The notes beneath the pieces were generated by a model. That model saw nothing but the letters and a program-made list of their open reading frames with translations. It searched no databases and had not been told where the DNA came from. From the NCBI GenBank assembly GCA_015680905.1, contig CM027377.1:62765501-62829500 (forward strand): a stretch of DNA of 64,000 bases, in the 5' to 3' direction. Of this stretch, positions 23,887 through 34,408 are shown one piece after another; the first letter of the stretch is position 1; every line of letters begins with the position of its first letter. Position numbers and translations under genes: made by a program. The stretch is from Coptis chinensis (taxonomy: Eukaryota > Streptophyta > Magnoliopsida > Ranunculales > Ranunculaceae).

Positions 23887-24870
23887 GGATTTTTGCATTT
23901 TGGACCTTGTGATAATAGTGATATTAGAGTTTGGTTCACAATTAATCGTTTATTGCACTTTGGTCCAAAATTGCCATTAGAGTGTGTTGACTGTGAGTTG
24001 ACCGAATGGCCCATTTCTATTCCGTCCATAAATTTTCTAAAACGGTTAGGCTATAGTGACACAGTTATAGTGTCACCTTTATCTCACTCCTCTCCTGGTC
24101 CCTTGGATCTCTTTTAGATTATCAGATCTAATTCACTCAAAAATCGCGAAATTTCAAAATTTTGAAGTATTTCAAAAACAAAAAAAGGGAAAAATGTGAA
24201 ATTGGGTTCTTCTTCTCCCAAAATTCATAACCCAAAATCAACAACAATAGCTATAATTCATAACCCAAAATTTTGAAACCCACGAATTGATTTTGAGTTT
24301 GATTCACATTTTGATTTCAAGTTTGATTCAAAAACTGATAAATTGGCTACGCACACCAAGGAGTTCATAAGGAAACAGCTGGAAAAGGAATTGTAAGTAC
24401 ATAATTTCGCGATGGTTTTTAATTGGTTTGGCAAAAATTGGTTTTCCAGTTGTCTACATATTCGTTTGAAGCCATAATTCATAGCTATACTTCATATACA
24501 AAAGCAGAAGCCATAAATATTGGCAAAATCAATTTGTTTAAAAACATAAGCTTGTTTTGACTTTTGAGTAATTACCTTGAATATGATATGCTCAAATATT
24601 GTTTAAACATTACTTAATATTGTTTGAATATATGACATACACAAATATTGTCTATAATATTGTTTTAACTAGCATATTCGGTGAATTCTGTCAGAGTTTT
24701 AACTAGCATTTTCGGTGAACTCTGTCAGAGTTTTGAACTAGCATATTCGGTGAACTCTGTCAAAGTTTTAACTAGCATTTTCGGTGAACTCTGTCAAAGT
24801 TTTGAACTAGTATATTTGGTGAACTTTGTCAGAGTTTTGAACTCTGTCAGAATTAATTGGGATTTTCTTC
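23887..24870 (+). repeat. Left terminal inverted repeat of the MULE
   Basis: About 984 bp. Its complement is recognisable at 36801-37570 and again at 38343-38382 and 38910-38946. It holds two copies of the (GG)ACC/TTTGGTCC-type end motif and a block of about 35-bp tandem repeats next to the interior (24662-24850). Being directly upstream of the GRF gene, it is the likely promoter for it. Confidence 0.82.
24662..24850 (+). repeat. ~35-bp tandem repeats at inner end of left TIR
   Basis: Five copies of a 34-35-bp unit with core TTTTAACTAGCATTTTCGG followed by TGAACTCTGTCAGAG, plus a partial sixth. Three copies of the same unit, inverted, lie at 36823-36928 in the right repeat. Confidence 0.88.
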
Positions 24871-25011
24871 TGTTTAACTTATGTTTGTTCATTTGTTTTT
24901 TTAATGTTATTGTTTTAAGGTTCCATAGTTATTACATATTCAGGTGATTTTACATTTGCATATTTTGATATTTTTTAATTTTTTTCTTATACAATGAAAT
25001 TCGATCTATAA

Positions 25012-25401
25012 ATGAGGTGCCCTATATGTGGAAGTTCAGTATTTAATAGAGTCTTGAGAACCAAAATGAATCGTGGACGCCCTTTCTGTGTTTGCGAAAA
25101 AAATGACAAACATTTGCCTGACAATAAGAAATGTAGGTATTTTAAGTGGGCGGATGAAGAAAATAATTGTGGAAGCTCGTCCTCGTTGAATATTACTGAT
25201 GAATTGAAATATAAAAATTCTTCTGTTCTAGCTCCAACATTTTCCCCAACTGAGAGTCAAGCTTCTATTTGCACAAGGATGATAACAACTGATTCGGAAA
25301 TTCACTCAATCGGAATGTTAATATTTAAGTTGTTGTTGGTCTGTCTTCTCTTAGCGGTTTTGTGTATTATCAAGTGGCTGGTTAAAGTGTTATTGTCTTA
25401 G
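25012..25401 (+). CDS. GRF-type zinc finger protein with C-terminal transmembrane helix
   Basis: Uninterrupted 129-codon gene starting 141 bp inside the left MULE repeat. Residues 1-50 form a GRF zinc finger: CPICGSS, then NRGRPFCVC, CRYFKWADEE, i.e. the C-x2-C ... GR-F-x2-C ... C-x2-F-W-x-DE pattern. A Ser/Thr-rich linker follows. The last 28 residues are a single hydrophobic helix (LIFKLLLVCLLLAVLCII) ending in a short basic tail. GRF fingers bind nucleic acid in other proteins (topoisomerase III, NEIL3, APE2). A small GRF-plus-membrane-anchor arrangement occurs in many plant proteins of unknown role. Here it takes the mudrB position, convergent to the transposase. It could be a second gene of the element or a captured host gene. 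No decay is visible, in contrast to the transposase. The start is the first ATG and begins the finger directly. Confidence 0.72.
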   Translation: MRCPICGSSVFNRVLRTKMNRGRPFCVCEKNDKHLPDNKKCRYFKWADEENNCGSSSSLNITDELKYKNSSVLAPTFSPTESQASICTRMITTDSEIHSIGMLIFKLLLVCLLLAVLCIIKWLVKVLLS

Positions 25402-26303
25402 ACTGGACATTAGATTTGAAGGTGTCAGATGTGTTATTACTTGATGGTAGATGGAATGAAACTATGTAATGATTATGGTGTATTGGGTGTGAAGGGAGGA
25501 GATTTTCACTATGTCGTGTGGCGTTGTCGATGATGAGTTATCCTAAGTTGAGGTTTTTGGTGGAAATTGTGGAGGAGTGCTCGACTTCAGTTGCTTTGGA
25601 TGTAGCTTATGCTTTGAATGATGTTGCTATGGAGGTAACCATCAGTTAGACTCGGGGCTTTGAACTCATCTTGAAATTCAGGTGTATTTGGTTAGTAGTT
25701 TGAATTTAGTATGTGTAAATCTTGGAAGAAGTATTATTTTGAGTAAAAGTTGGTATAATCTCTGTTTTATTTGGTATTTCATTTGTGTTATGTTCTATGA
25801 TTATTTATGTTTATTTTTACTTGTATGTGTTTGTTGCGTTTCATCGCACTTTTGAATGGATGTAGCTTTTTAGAGCTTTTTTCACAGGTTTCTGCACTCA
25901 GTTATTTTGTCTCTATTGTGACAATGAACTTTGAATGGATGTAACTCAGTTATTTCAGAGCTTCTTTCACAGGTTTCTGCACTCAGTTAAATCTAGTTTA
26001 GTAATTGGTTTGATTCAATGGCTACCACAAAGAATTTTTGCTTCAGTAGAGAGGATGGCATCACTGGTTTAGCAGCTTATTGCCCATTAAATCTTGTCCA
26101 TTACTTCTACAGAGTTCCAAGAATTCAAATGTAGCAGACATATTGAAGTCACTAAAAACAAGAGTAGAGTAGAGTAGACAAAAGAATGGCTGTAGATCTT
26201 GAGAAGATGGGCAACTTGTCAAATTTTGGCAACAGCATATAGCAAGAAGCAAAAAAGTAGAGATCCAATCTTCCTGGTAGAAAAATAGCTCAAAGTAAGA
26301 CTG

Positions 26304-26308
<5 letters not shown>
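25402..26308. other. MULE interior downstream of the GRF gene
   Basis: Likely 3' UTR/transcribed flank of the GRF gene, then unassigned sequence. A short near-repeat (AGCTTTTTTCACAGGTTTCTGCACTCAG and its variant) occurs twice at about 25876 and 25959; only its length and place are notable. Confidence 0.35.

Positions 26309-26352
<44 letters not shown>
26309..26352. repeat. (AT)n microsatellite
   Basis: About 22 uninterrupted AT units inside the MULE. Confidence 0.95.
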
Positions 26353-26354
<2 letters not shown>

Positions 26355-27290
26355 TTCGATGGTTGGAGTCTCACAAAACAAAACCATGCAGATATACATG
26401 TTAATCAAACAACTAAGATGCTCTTAAGAAAACAATACTTGAATGTCGCCAACTAGGCAACTAGCTATAAGAAAACAATACTTGATTAACATATAATCTT
26501 TTCACTGAAGTGTGGCCACCTGATGAACAGAGGTGTTTACATTACAACCTCACTTTATCTAAATTCCAGTCAGCTTACTCTGCTAGCCAGAGTGAAGACA
26601 AAATCCATAACCGGTTCTTCAGGAATAACCGTAGGTCATTTGTGAATAACATTATTCATCTGCTGATATGCTTGAATGGGTTGGGTATCTCCATTGAACA
26701 TCTGCCCAAGTGCTCTGTCCTTCAGTCACCTTCTTCCTAGTTTGCCAGCCAAAGGCATTTTCTCATTCCAGAAAGAAAATGACATGAGTTGTTTACTCTA
26801 TCCTTTTTTCAAAAAAATGAAAATATTCTATTGCCTTGCCTTTAGGCAGAGTCTAAGATATGAAATCCAGGTGGGAAGGGGAATTCAAAGGTTCATAGCC
26901 ATTAAGAAACCTATCAAAAAAAAAACGATGGAAGTACATTTCTTTGTATTGCTGTTTCACAGTTTCAAAACTCTGACAGGCAAAATGCAAAGCAAAGGCT
27001 CTTTCATGTGTCAGAGCAAAGGCAAACGCAGAGCAAAGGCAAGACGCAAAACAAAGCAAAGCAAAGCCTATACAACCATTTAAATACTTGATTATCAAAG
27101 TATGAATCCATGTGTCAGATGTCATGAGCTAACTTTAGAAATAACCATTATAGACCACATCGCCTAATATATAAAGCAAAATAAAATACAGTACCCTAGC
27201 AACTTCCTCACGGCAGAGACATTAGCAAAATAAAAAACATATTTGAGTGCACTCAGTTAAATTGAATCGACAATACCGAGTCATTGAATA
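26353..27290. other. MULE interior, unassigned
   Basis: No gene recognised. An AAAGC-rich simple stretch lies at about 26990-27065. A minus-strand reading near 26760 (KMPLAGKLGRR) looks like a gene scrap but could not be assigned. Confidence 0.35.
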
Positions 27291-27632
27291 CTAATAAGGA
27301 ACTTCTATGACTGCATGAAACAGTTCCTGTGCAGATAATGCAACAACATGAGAATTGAAATCAACTGAAGTCAGTGGAGAAAAAATCCCAATATTAGTGC
27401 TGTGGTATTCAGATTTAACTGTATCAATGAGGTGAAGAAGTATCCTTTCTAGCTCCTCTCCATCACTCCATTCATGAACACCTGCCTTGATAAGTGATGA
27501 ATTAGTGTGTATCAGATCCCCTAATGTGTAATCCTTTCTTGGCATAATATGGTCGTCTTCTTTCAGCTTCAAACATGAACAGTAGTCTCCCTTTCCATCA
27601 CCAATGTAGGTAATTCGATTATTTTCTTTTGT
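27291..27632 (-). pseudogene. HAD-family phosphatase (PHOSPHO/PS2-like) gene fragment
   Basis: Minus-strand reading gives NRITYIGDGKGDYCSCLKLK, then DHIMPRKDYTLGDLI and VHEWSDGEELERILLHL, ending at a stop at 27291. IGDGxGDYC is the last HAD motif of the plant pyrophosphatase/phosphocholine-phosphatase-like (PS2, thiamine-phosphate phosphatase) family, and HEWSDGEELE is near its C-terminus. Only the last exon-sized part is present; the catalytic N-terminal DxDxT part is missing. It lies inside the MULE and on the same strand as the PPR fragment and the transposase. Best read as a captured host-gene piece, although insertion of the MULE ends around old gene debris cannot be excluded. Confidence 0.75.
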
Positions 27633-27950
27633 GAAAGCAGAAGCTCTTATCTTCTATATTACTAGACCCTAAAGCAAACCAAAATAACTCAGAAGAGTGA
27701 TCCGATAGAAATTTATGATACATGAATTCTTTGGAAGAAAATTACACATCGATCATATAACTAAGGGCCTCAGCTGATGTCCCATGCTCATTTTGCAGGT
27801 ATACTCACCCCTACAAATCCAATAAAAGACTGGAATCAATATTCCATGTCTGACATAAGTTAATCAAGATAGCACTAAACGAAAGTATTCAACAATCACA
27901 GAGGGGAAATCAAGGGACACAGAACAACACTTGACCCATCATGAACACCT

Positions 27951-28340
27951 TTAACTTGGGACATCTTTATAGTTATAGCTAGTATACAAACTCAATATTG
28001 CATTGTTCACAAATATGCTATTTTCTCCACTCAAGTTTGTTAAATTGTAACCATGTACAACTTTTCCAAATTTAAGAGCTCTTAAGTTAGAACAAGCTGA
28101 TAAAACTGTAACAAGTGTTACCGAACTAGGCCTAACATCCATAGACATGAAAGTTACCAAGGCCGCCATATCTAAACCACTCTTAACAAGTCCAGACATC
28201 AATGAAGTCCATGACACAACATCTGGGACCAATATAGAATCAAATATTCGACGTGCAGATAAAATATCATTAGAACTAGTGAAGAAATGAATCAAAGAGT
28301 GAGGCGAGAGTGAGGAGACTTTATGAGTGATTTCTATCAA
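27951..28340 (-). pseudogene. PPR (pentatricopeptide repeat) protein gene fragment
   Basis: A 129-codon minus-strand frame with a plant PLS-type PPR pattern: SARRIFDSILVPDVVSWTSL, then MSGLVKSGLDMAALVTF, VRPSSVTLVTVLSACSNL, ALKFGKVVHGYNL, NAILSLYT. That covers about three and a half repeats of what is normally a protein of over 450 residues. PPR proteins bind organelle RNA. There is no targeting peptide and there are no further repeats, so this is a fragment. It sits inside the MULE next to the phosphatase fragment and is truncated at 28340 close to the LINE insertion. Probably captured host sequence. Confidence 0.8.
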
Positions 28341-28441
28341 GGGAAAAAGTGTAATCAGGTAACTTTTTTTTTACCCTTTTTAGCTATATTCTATTCTTTC
28401 ACGCAGATAGAATAAGGAAACGAAGCTAAAAGTTTCCCCTT

Positions 28442-28455
28442 GGGGGGGGGGGGGG
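28442..28455 (+). repeat. 14-G homopolymer in LINE leader
   Basis: Uninterrupted run of 14 G, 36 bp before the ORF1 ATG. Similar long G-runs occur at 43581, 43850 and 48745. Confidence 0.95.
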
Positions 28456-28490
28456 TTTCTTCCTGTCTGCTTGGAAACTCCATCTTTGCG

Positions 28491-30014
28491 ATGGACCTGT
28501 TGGAATTTGAGGGTCCTCCACTCCCTCGAGTGCGAGAAGCTGAAGTGAGAACCCTTTCTGACAAAAGGCCGGTAGGTTCTGCTCTAGTAGTTGCTGAGAC
28601 TCAACCACAACGTATGGTCTCCTTTGCTGACAAAGATAGAGGTGTGCAACCTCAGCATATTGATGTTGAGGACTTACCTGTACCAGAAATAAAAGGAAAC
28701 ATGCCATCAATTAAACTTCCCAAGAAAGCTGTGGAAAGGGGCTGCCTTTACTGCAAGTATTGCTTAGTGGGTCGTTTAGATATGCAGATAATCAAGCTGG
28801 ATGAAATTCGCTCTATATTAGCAGCTAAATGGTGCCCTTAAGGAAACTGGAAAATTATTCCGTTGGGGAAAGGATACTTCATGATTCGACTGACATGTGA
28901 GTCTGACTGGAGGAAAATATGGGGAGGGGGTCAATGGAAGTTCGGGGAACAAACTCTTCGACTCTCGAAATGGACACCGGACTTCGACCCTGCTGTTCAC
29001 ACCAAAACAAATGCCCTTCTATGGATTAAATTTCTGAAACTGAGCCAGCAATATTGGGACTATGAGATTCTAATGTCTATGGCCAAAACTTTAGGCTACC
29101 CTATTGGAGTGGACAAACACACTCTAGAGAGAGATTTTGGATTCTTCGCCAGTGTTCTGGCTGATGTGGATATCTCCAAATCCATACCAAATCAAATTTG
29201 GGTGGAAGAGGAAGAGGGAATCTCCTTTGTGCAGGACATTGTAGTAGTTAAAATGCCTAAGTATTGTAGACATTGCAAATCAATGGGCCACCTGGTATCC
29301 GAATGCAAGGTTCTACAGAAAACTACTAGAAGAGAAGAAACCACAAATGCACCTGCTCTTTTAGAGACAGCCCCTGAAGCAAGTAAGAAAAAAAAGAAGA
29401 AAAGAAACAAAACAAAGAACAAACAGTCTAATTGCACTAGTGGCACTAAAGATTCAGATGGAAACTACATCTCTACTCTGCCAGCAGCAGCCCCAACTGG
29501 AGCCACATCTGTGATTGATGTAGAGGTTGAAGCTATGCAGACTAGAGTTGAACCAGAAGAAAAAAATGATGAGGAACAGGGCTTCCAAGAGGCTCATGAC
29601 TCTTTCACTTCTGGGGAGAATGCAAGGGATAAGGAACAAATAATGGCAGAAGATGAGAATGAGCTTGGAGGTTTTGAAGCCTAGGAGAGGTCTGTTAATA
29701 CAGTTTCCTCCTCAGCACTAGTGGTTTTCAACCCTGTACATGAAAATGATGCTATCTAGGATGGTACCTCTGCGACCTCTGTGACCAGCCAACAAGATAG
29801 CGTAGCTGACCATGCTACGTCCCTTCCATCCCCTCCAAATCGGTCTCAGATTCTTGCTGAAGCCGACACTCTGTTGAAAGGAAACTGGGCTGATCAGGTC
29901 GATAACGATGGATGGCAAGTCAGCTCAAAGAAAGGATACAAGCCCAAGTGGAAGGTCCAGGATTTGCCTGCACCGAATACAAGGGCTAGGACTATTTCCT
30001 CCTCAAAGAAATGA
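28491..30014 (+). pseudogene. LINE ORF1 (DUF4283 / zinc-knuckle RNA-binding protein)
   Basis: One frame of 507 codons with three in-frame stops (ending near 28841, 29684 and 29759). Residues about 60-230 are the DUF4283-like region (GRLDMQIIKLDEIRSILAAK; FMIRLTCESDWRKIWGGGQW). A CCHC zinc knuckle (CRHCKSMGHLVSEC) lies near 29268-29309, then a Lys-rich stretch (KKKKKKRNKTKNKQ) and an acidic tail. ORF1 proteins of plant L1s coat the RNA and act as chaperones. The stop codon overlaps the ORF2 start as ATGA. Confidence 0.82.
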
Positions 30015-33000
30015 ATATATTGTACTGGAATGTGAGGGGAGTTAAAAGACAAGAACCTTGGTGTCACATTGAGGAGCTAGTCTCAACTCATAACCTTGAT
30101 CTTCTCTGTATAGCAGAACCTCTTATAAAGCCACCTACTATACTTCCCCCTGTATTAAGTAGGTATGGCTTCAGTGCAAACTTCTTGCATAATGACACCC
30201 TTTAAAGGGTCAGCAACCTTTGGATATTTTAGAAGAATGAAAGGGCCATTACTCTTGTCGGCCTATCTCATCAGCAGATCACAATAAGAGTAAATAAATT
30301 CCTCGTTTCTTTTGTGCACGCTAGCAGCTCCTATGGTATCCGCAAAGCACTATGGCATGATCTCTCTCAGTTTGGGTTAAATAATGAAACTTGGGCGGTT
30401 ATTGGAGACTTCAACATTGTCACTTCAGTAGCAGAAAGAAAAGGAGGTTGCTCTCCCTGTATCTCGGCTATGAATGACTTTAACAATTTCATACACTAGA
30501 ATGCTCTCCTTGACTCTACCTCTTTGGGCTTTAAGTACTCATGGTGCAACAGCAGATGGGGTAGTAAAAGAATGCTTCATAAGCTGGACAGAATGTTAGT
30601 TAATCAAGGATGGCAGGAGGGGAATGCTAGATGGAGGAGTAAAATTCTTGCTAGAAAGCTCTCAGATCACAGCCCTATTGTAGGTTGGAACACTCGAATT
30701 CCTAAACCATATAACATCCCCTTCCGATTTAGAAAGGCTTGGATATCTCATGAATCTCTTAAGGATGTGGTTGAAACAAGCTGGAATGAACCTCTTTATG
30801 ATGTGCCCATTAGAAAAGTGGTTAAAAAACTCAAAAGACACAAGCAGAAGCTGAAATCCTGGAGCTTTGATGTCTTTGGCAACCATGCCCAGCACCTCAA
30901 GCAGCTTGAAGAAGAAATGGTTCAGATTCTTAAGGACCAAGAAAATAACCCCACGGACTCCAATTTACAACAAATGGAATTTGACAAAGCTATGGAGTTG
31001 GAAGAAGTTGTTAAGGTCTCTATTGCCATGGCCAAAGAAAAAGCCAGATTGTCTGATGCATTCGAGGGAGAACATAATATTGCCTACTTCCATGCCACCA
31101 TCCAAATGCGTCTTGTAAAAGCACATATTATAGAAATAAAAAATAAGGAGGGCACTTTTTACTCAAGCACCAAGATCACATCAAGGAATACAGTGTTGAA
31201 GCCTACCAAGAAAAGTATAAGTTCCAGGCTGTGGAAATGGATGAAGCTCTCATGAACCTGATTCCAAATTTGGTTACAGAGGCAGATAACGCCACTTTAT
31301 CAACCATTCCTTCTAGAGAAGAGGTGAGAGCAGCAGTTTTTTCCATGGATGCAAATAGTGCCTCGGGACCAGATGGGTTTCAAGGCATCTTCTTTCATAC
31401 TTTCTGGAGTATCATTGGACTGGATGTAAGCTATGCAATTATATCCTTTTTTCGCGATAATGTTCTCCCAAAAGGCATAAATTCCAGCTTTCTTGTCCTA
31501 GTGCCTAAAGTAACAAATGCTATTGATGTAAACCAGTTTAGGCCTATATGCTTGAGTAATTTTATGTTCAAGATTATCACTAAGATTATTTCCCTGAGAA
31601 TTAACTCTATAGTGAGCAAAATCATTAGCGGCGAACAGCTGGCTTTCATACAAGGCAGAATGGGCACAGTGGGCATTGCTCTACCCTCGAAAATGATCAA
31701 TGAACTAGACACGAAGACCAGAGGAGGAAATGTAGGAATGAAGCTAGATATTTCTCAAGCATTTGACTCTCTCAGCTGGGAGTTCTTAATTGAGGTGTTC
31801 AAAAGGTTCGGGTTCTGTGAACAATGGTGCTCTTGGATCTCCACTCTTCTCCACAGTGCTAACATCTCAATAATGATTAATGGTGGACCATGTGGTTTTT
31901 TTGAGGCTAGTAGAGGCCTTAGACAGGGTGATCCTCTATCACCCATTCTCTTCGATCTAGCAGAAGATGTGCTAAGCAGGGGTGTTAATTGGCTTTTCCA
32001 CCATGGCAAGATTAAGCACATGACTGCAGCTGGAAAGTGCCCTAGTCCCACTCACATTTTATTTGCGGATGATGTTTTTATCTTTGTGAATGGGGATATT
32101 TGTGGACTTAGACATCTCAAAAAGCTTCTCACCTCCTATGAAAAGTCAGCATGCCAATATTTCAACTCATCTAAAAGCAAGTTGTTCTTAGGCGCCATGA
32201 ATAGAGGTAAGAAAGCAAGAGTAGCTGATCTCTTCGAATTCAGTGAAGGATCCCTTCCTGAGAAATACTTGGGTGCCCTGATCTTCAAAGGTAGGGTAAC
32301 AAGAGCTACCATTCAGGGATTGGTGGACAAAGTGAAAAGAAGAGCGAGTGGCTGGGCGGGTAGAATGCTCTCCTTTTAAAGAAGGGTGGTCATTGCTCAG
32401 TCAATTCTTAACAGTCTACCAATGTACAACATGTCAGTGTACAAACGGCCCTCAAAGTGCATCAAAGACTACGAAGCTGCCATTAGAAATTTTGTTTGGT
32501 TGGGCAATCCTGCGGTAAGAAAAGGCATCACCCTTAAATGGGAAAAGGTGTGTAAATCTCTGGAGGAAGGGGGGTTAGGCCTCAGGAAACTCAAGGAGCT
32601 TAATCTAGCTCTACTCATGAAACTTGCCTGGGTTTTTATCACAGGATTCATTGAATGGAGTCAATTTATGCAAGCAAAATTTAGAATGGCGTAAGGAGAT
32701 TGGTTAACCTACTTCAAAAAATCTTCTATCTGGCTGGGTATTCGATGGGCTATTAAGGAGATGATGCCTCACTTGGGCTGGTCTGTGGGACAAGGGAAGA
32801 ACATCAGATTGTGGAAAGACAACTGGACTGGTATTGATCTAGAGGATCTAATCCAAGGCATCAACTGGAAGCTTTTAAAATCCAAGGTCTCAGACATCAT
32901 TACTGAGGGCACATGGAATTTTCCAGTCCAAGTTCAACAAGTTTTCGCTAGAGCTGGTGTAGACATTAGCACTTTGCCACCGCCTTCTGGGGATGAAGCG

Positions 33001-34274
33001 GACTCTAGAATCTGGAAACCCACAATAGATGGTAGATTCACAGTTAAATCGGCCTATGACACCATCAGACACAGAGGTCAAGCAGTGAATTGGCATAAAT
33101 GGGTTTTGAACAATTACTTGCACCCGAGAACGGCAAGTATCACATGGAAACTCATTCACAAAGCAGTACCCATAGATGATAGAATCAGAAAGAAGGGCAT
33201 ACACCTGGCGTCAAGATGTAGACTCTGCAAAAAAGATGAGGAGTCGGTAGAACACATGCTCTGGGGCTGCGAGGCTACTTCAGAACTATGAGAATGACTA
33301 TCTTCTCTTCACAAGGTCCAGCCACCCACCAACTTTCAAGGTATCATCTCTGCTCCTAAACTTCATAGCCCCATCAGAAGAGAGCTATGGAATTCTGCCG
33401 CTGCTCACCTCATGGCTCAGATATGGAAGACAAGAAACCGAATCTACTTTGAGGACAAGAGAATGGCTATCTTCCTTCACAAGGTCCAGCCACCCACCAA
33501 CTTTCAAGGTTTCATCTCTGCTCCTAAACTTCATAGCCCCATTAGAAGAGAGCTATGGAATTCTGCCGCTGCTCACCTCATGGCTCAGATATGGAAGACA
33601 AGAAACCGAATCTACTTTGAGGACAAGAGATGGAGCAGTGCATTCATAAAAATGAAGTGATTAGGGGAAGTAAAGAATCGGGTAAAGTAGCCATAGGGTA
33701 CATGCATAACATTGTTGATGACCTGGCTATCTTGCATTCTCTGAACTTAAAGGGAAGAGCCAGACCAAACCGTATTCAGGAAGTCATGTGGTTTCCACCA
33801 GAGCCAGGAATAGTTAAAGCTAATACCGATGGCTCCTCCATTGGTAATCTAGGGATTGGTGGTGCTGGCATCATTTTCATGGACCACTTGAACCAAGTTA
33901 TGGGAGTTATAGCCCATGGGCTTGGAATCACCACAAATTTTGTTGCGGAATGCTCTGCCATAGTAATAGCAGCGGAATCAGCAGTATCAAAGGGATGGTT
34001 ACTCCTATGGATCAAAAGTGACTAAATAGCTGCTATCATGGCTCTTAGTAGGGACAGTTCTCCTTGGATACTCAAAGCAAGATGGCTTAGAGCAACCCAA
34101 AATCTTCTTTTTTGGAGATTGTCCCACACGTACCGAGAAGCCAATTTTGGTGCAGACTTAGCAGCAAAGAAGGGAGCAACTATGAACCAAGGAGAGAGGC
34201 TATGGAGTTTTACTAGACCAAGCTATATCACAAGACTAGAAACTCCAAGCATGCCTTACTCTCGTTTTAGCTAG
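30011..34274 (+). pseudogene. LINE ORF2 (endonuclease, reverse transcriptase, RNase H)
   Basis: Begins MNILYWNVRGVKRQEPW, the apurinic-type endonuclease start. VIGDFNIV and LSDHSPI follow near 30400-30670. A frame change near 31200 leads to RT: NSASGPDGFQGIFFHTFW, FRPICLSNFMFKIITKI, LDISQAFDSLSWEF, SRGLRQGDPLSPILFDLAED, and the catalytic FADDVFIFV near 32064. A zinc-binding CRLCKKDEESVEHMLWGC sits near 33220. RNase H is NTDGSSIGNLGIGGAGI, FVAECSAIVIAAE, REANFGADLAAKKG up to 34274. In-frame stops and two frame changes are present. A 168-bp tandem duplication falls between the zinc domain and RNase H. It overlaps ORF1 by four bases. Confidence 0.85.
33304..33640 (+). repeat. 168-bp tandem duplication inside LINE ORF2
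   Basis: Two copies of a 168-bp unit (56 codons) starting near 33304 and 33472. The protein word MAQIWKTRNRIYFEDKR occurs twice, exactly 56 residues apart. It is in frame with itself, with few differences, so it is recent relative to the LINE. Confidence 0.9.
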
Positions 34275-34408
34275 ACTTAGATTTGTCATGTTGTAAGCTC
34301 TCCTCTTGTGATGTAACATTCTTTATTATTTTAATACAATATCCCTACTTGTGTGCAAAAAAAAAGAATAAAAGAGTTTTGAATAAAGCTATACTTACAT
34401 TTCACATA

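Larger units (their letters stand above)
28420..34367 (+). mobile_element. L1-type LINE nested in the MULE (ORF1 + ORF2)
   Basis: A nearly full-length plant L1 LINE: leader with a 14-G run (28442-28455), ORF1 at 28491-30014, ORF2 at 30011-34274, and an A-tail at about 34358-34367. GAATAA-type bases beside both ends (about 28406-28412 and 34367-34373) may be the target duplication, but they are short. Both ORFs carry stops and frame changes, so the copy is dead. Its interruption of the MULE shows that it arrived later. Confidence 0.85.

Noticed and set aside
24662-24850. Regularly spaced ~35-bp repeats, CRISPR-like
   Set aside because: Units abut without unique spacers and are mirrored in the other MULE end; this is eukaryotic DNA.
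26061-26408. 115-codon minus-strand frame
   Set aside because: Runs through the (AT)n microsatellite as an Ile/Tyr run; no domain; chance openness.
28426-28710. Minus-strand frames opposite LINE ORF1 and ORF2 (also 29192, 30662, 31431, 31755, 32890, 33776)
   Set aside because: Antisense shadows of the LINE proteins; no family pattern.
34320-34373. Firm target duplication for the nested LINE
   Set aside because: Only about seven bases (GAATAA-like) agree with the left flank; too short to be sure in A-rich sequence.
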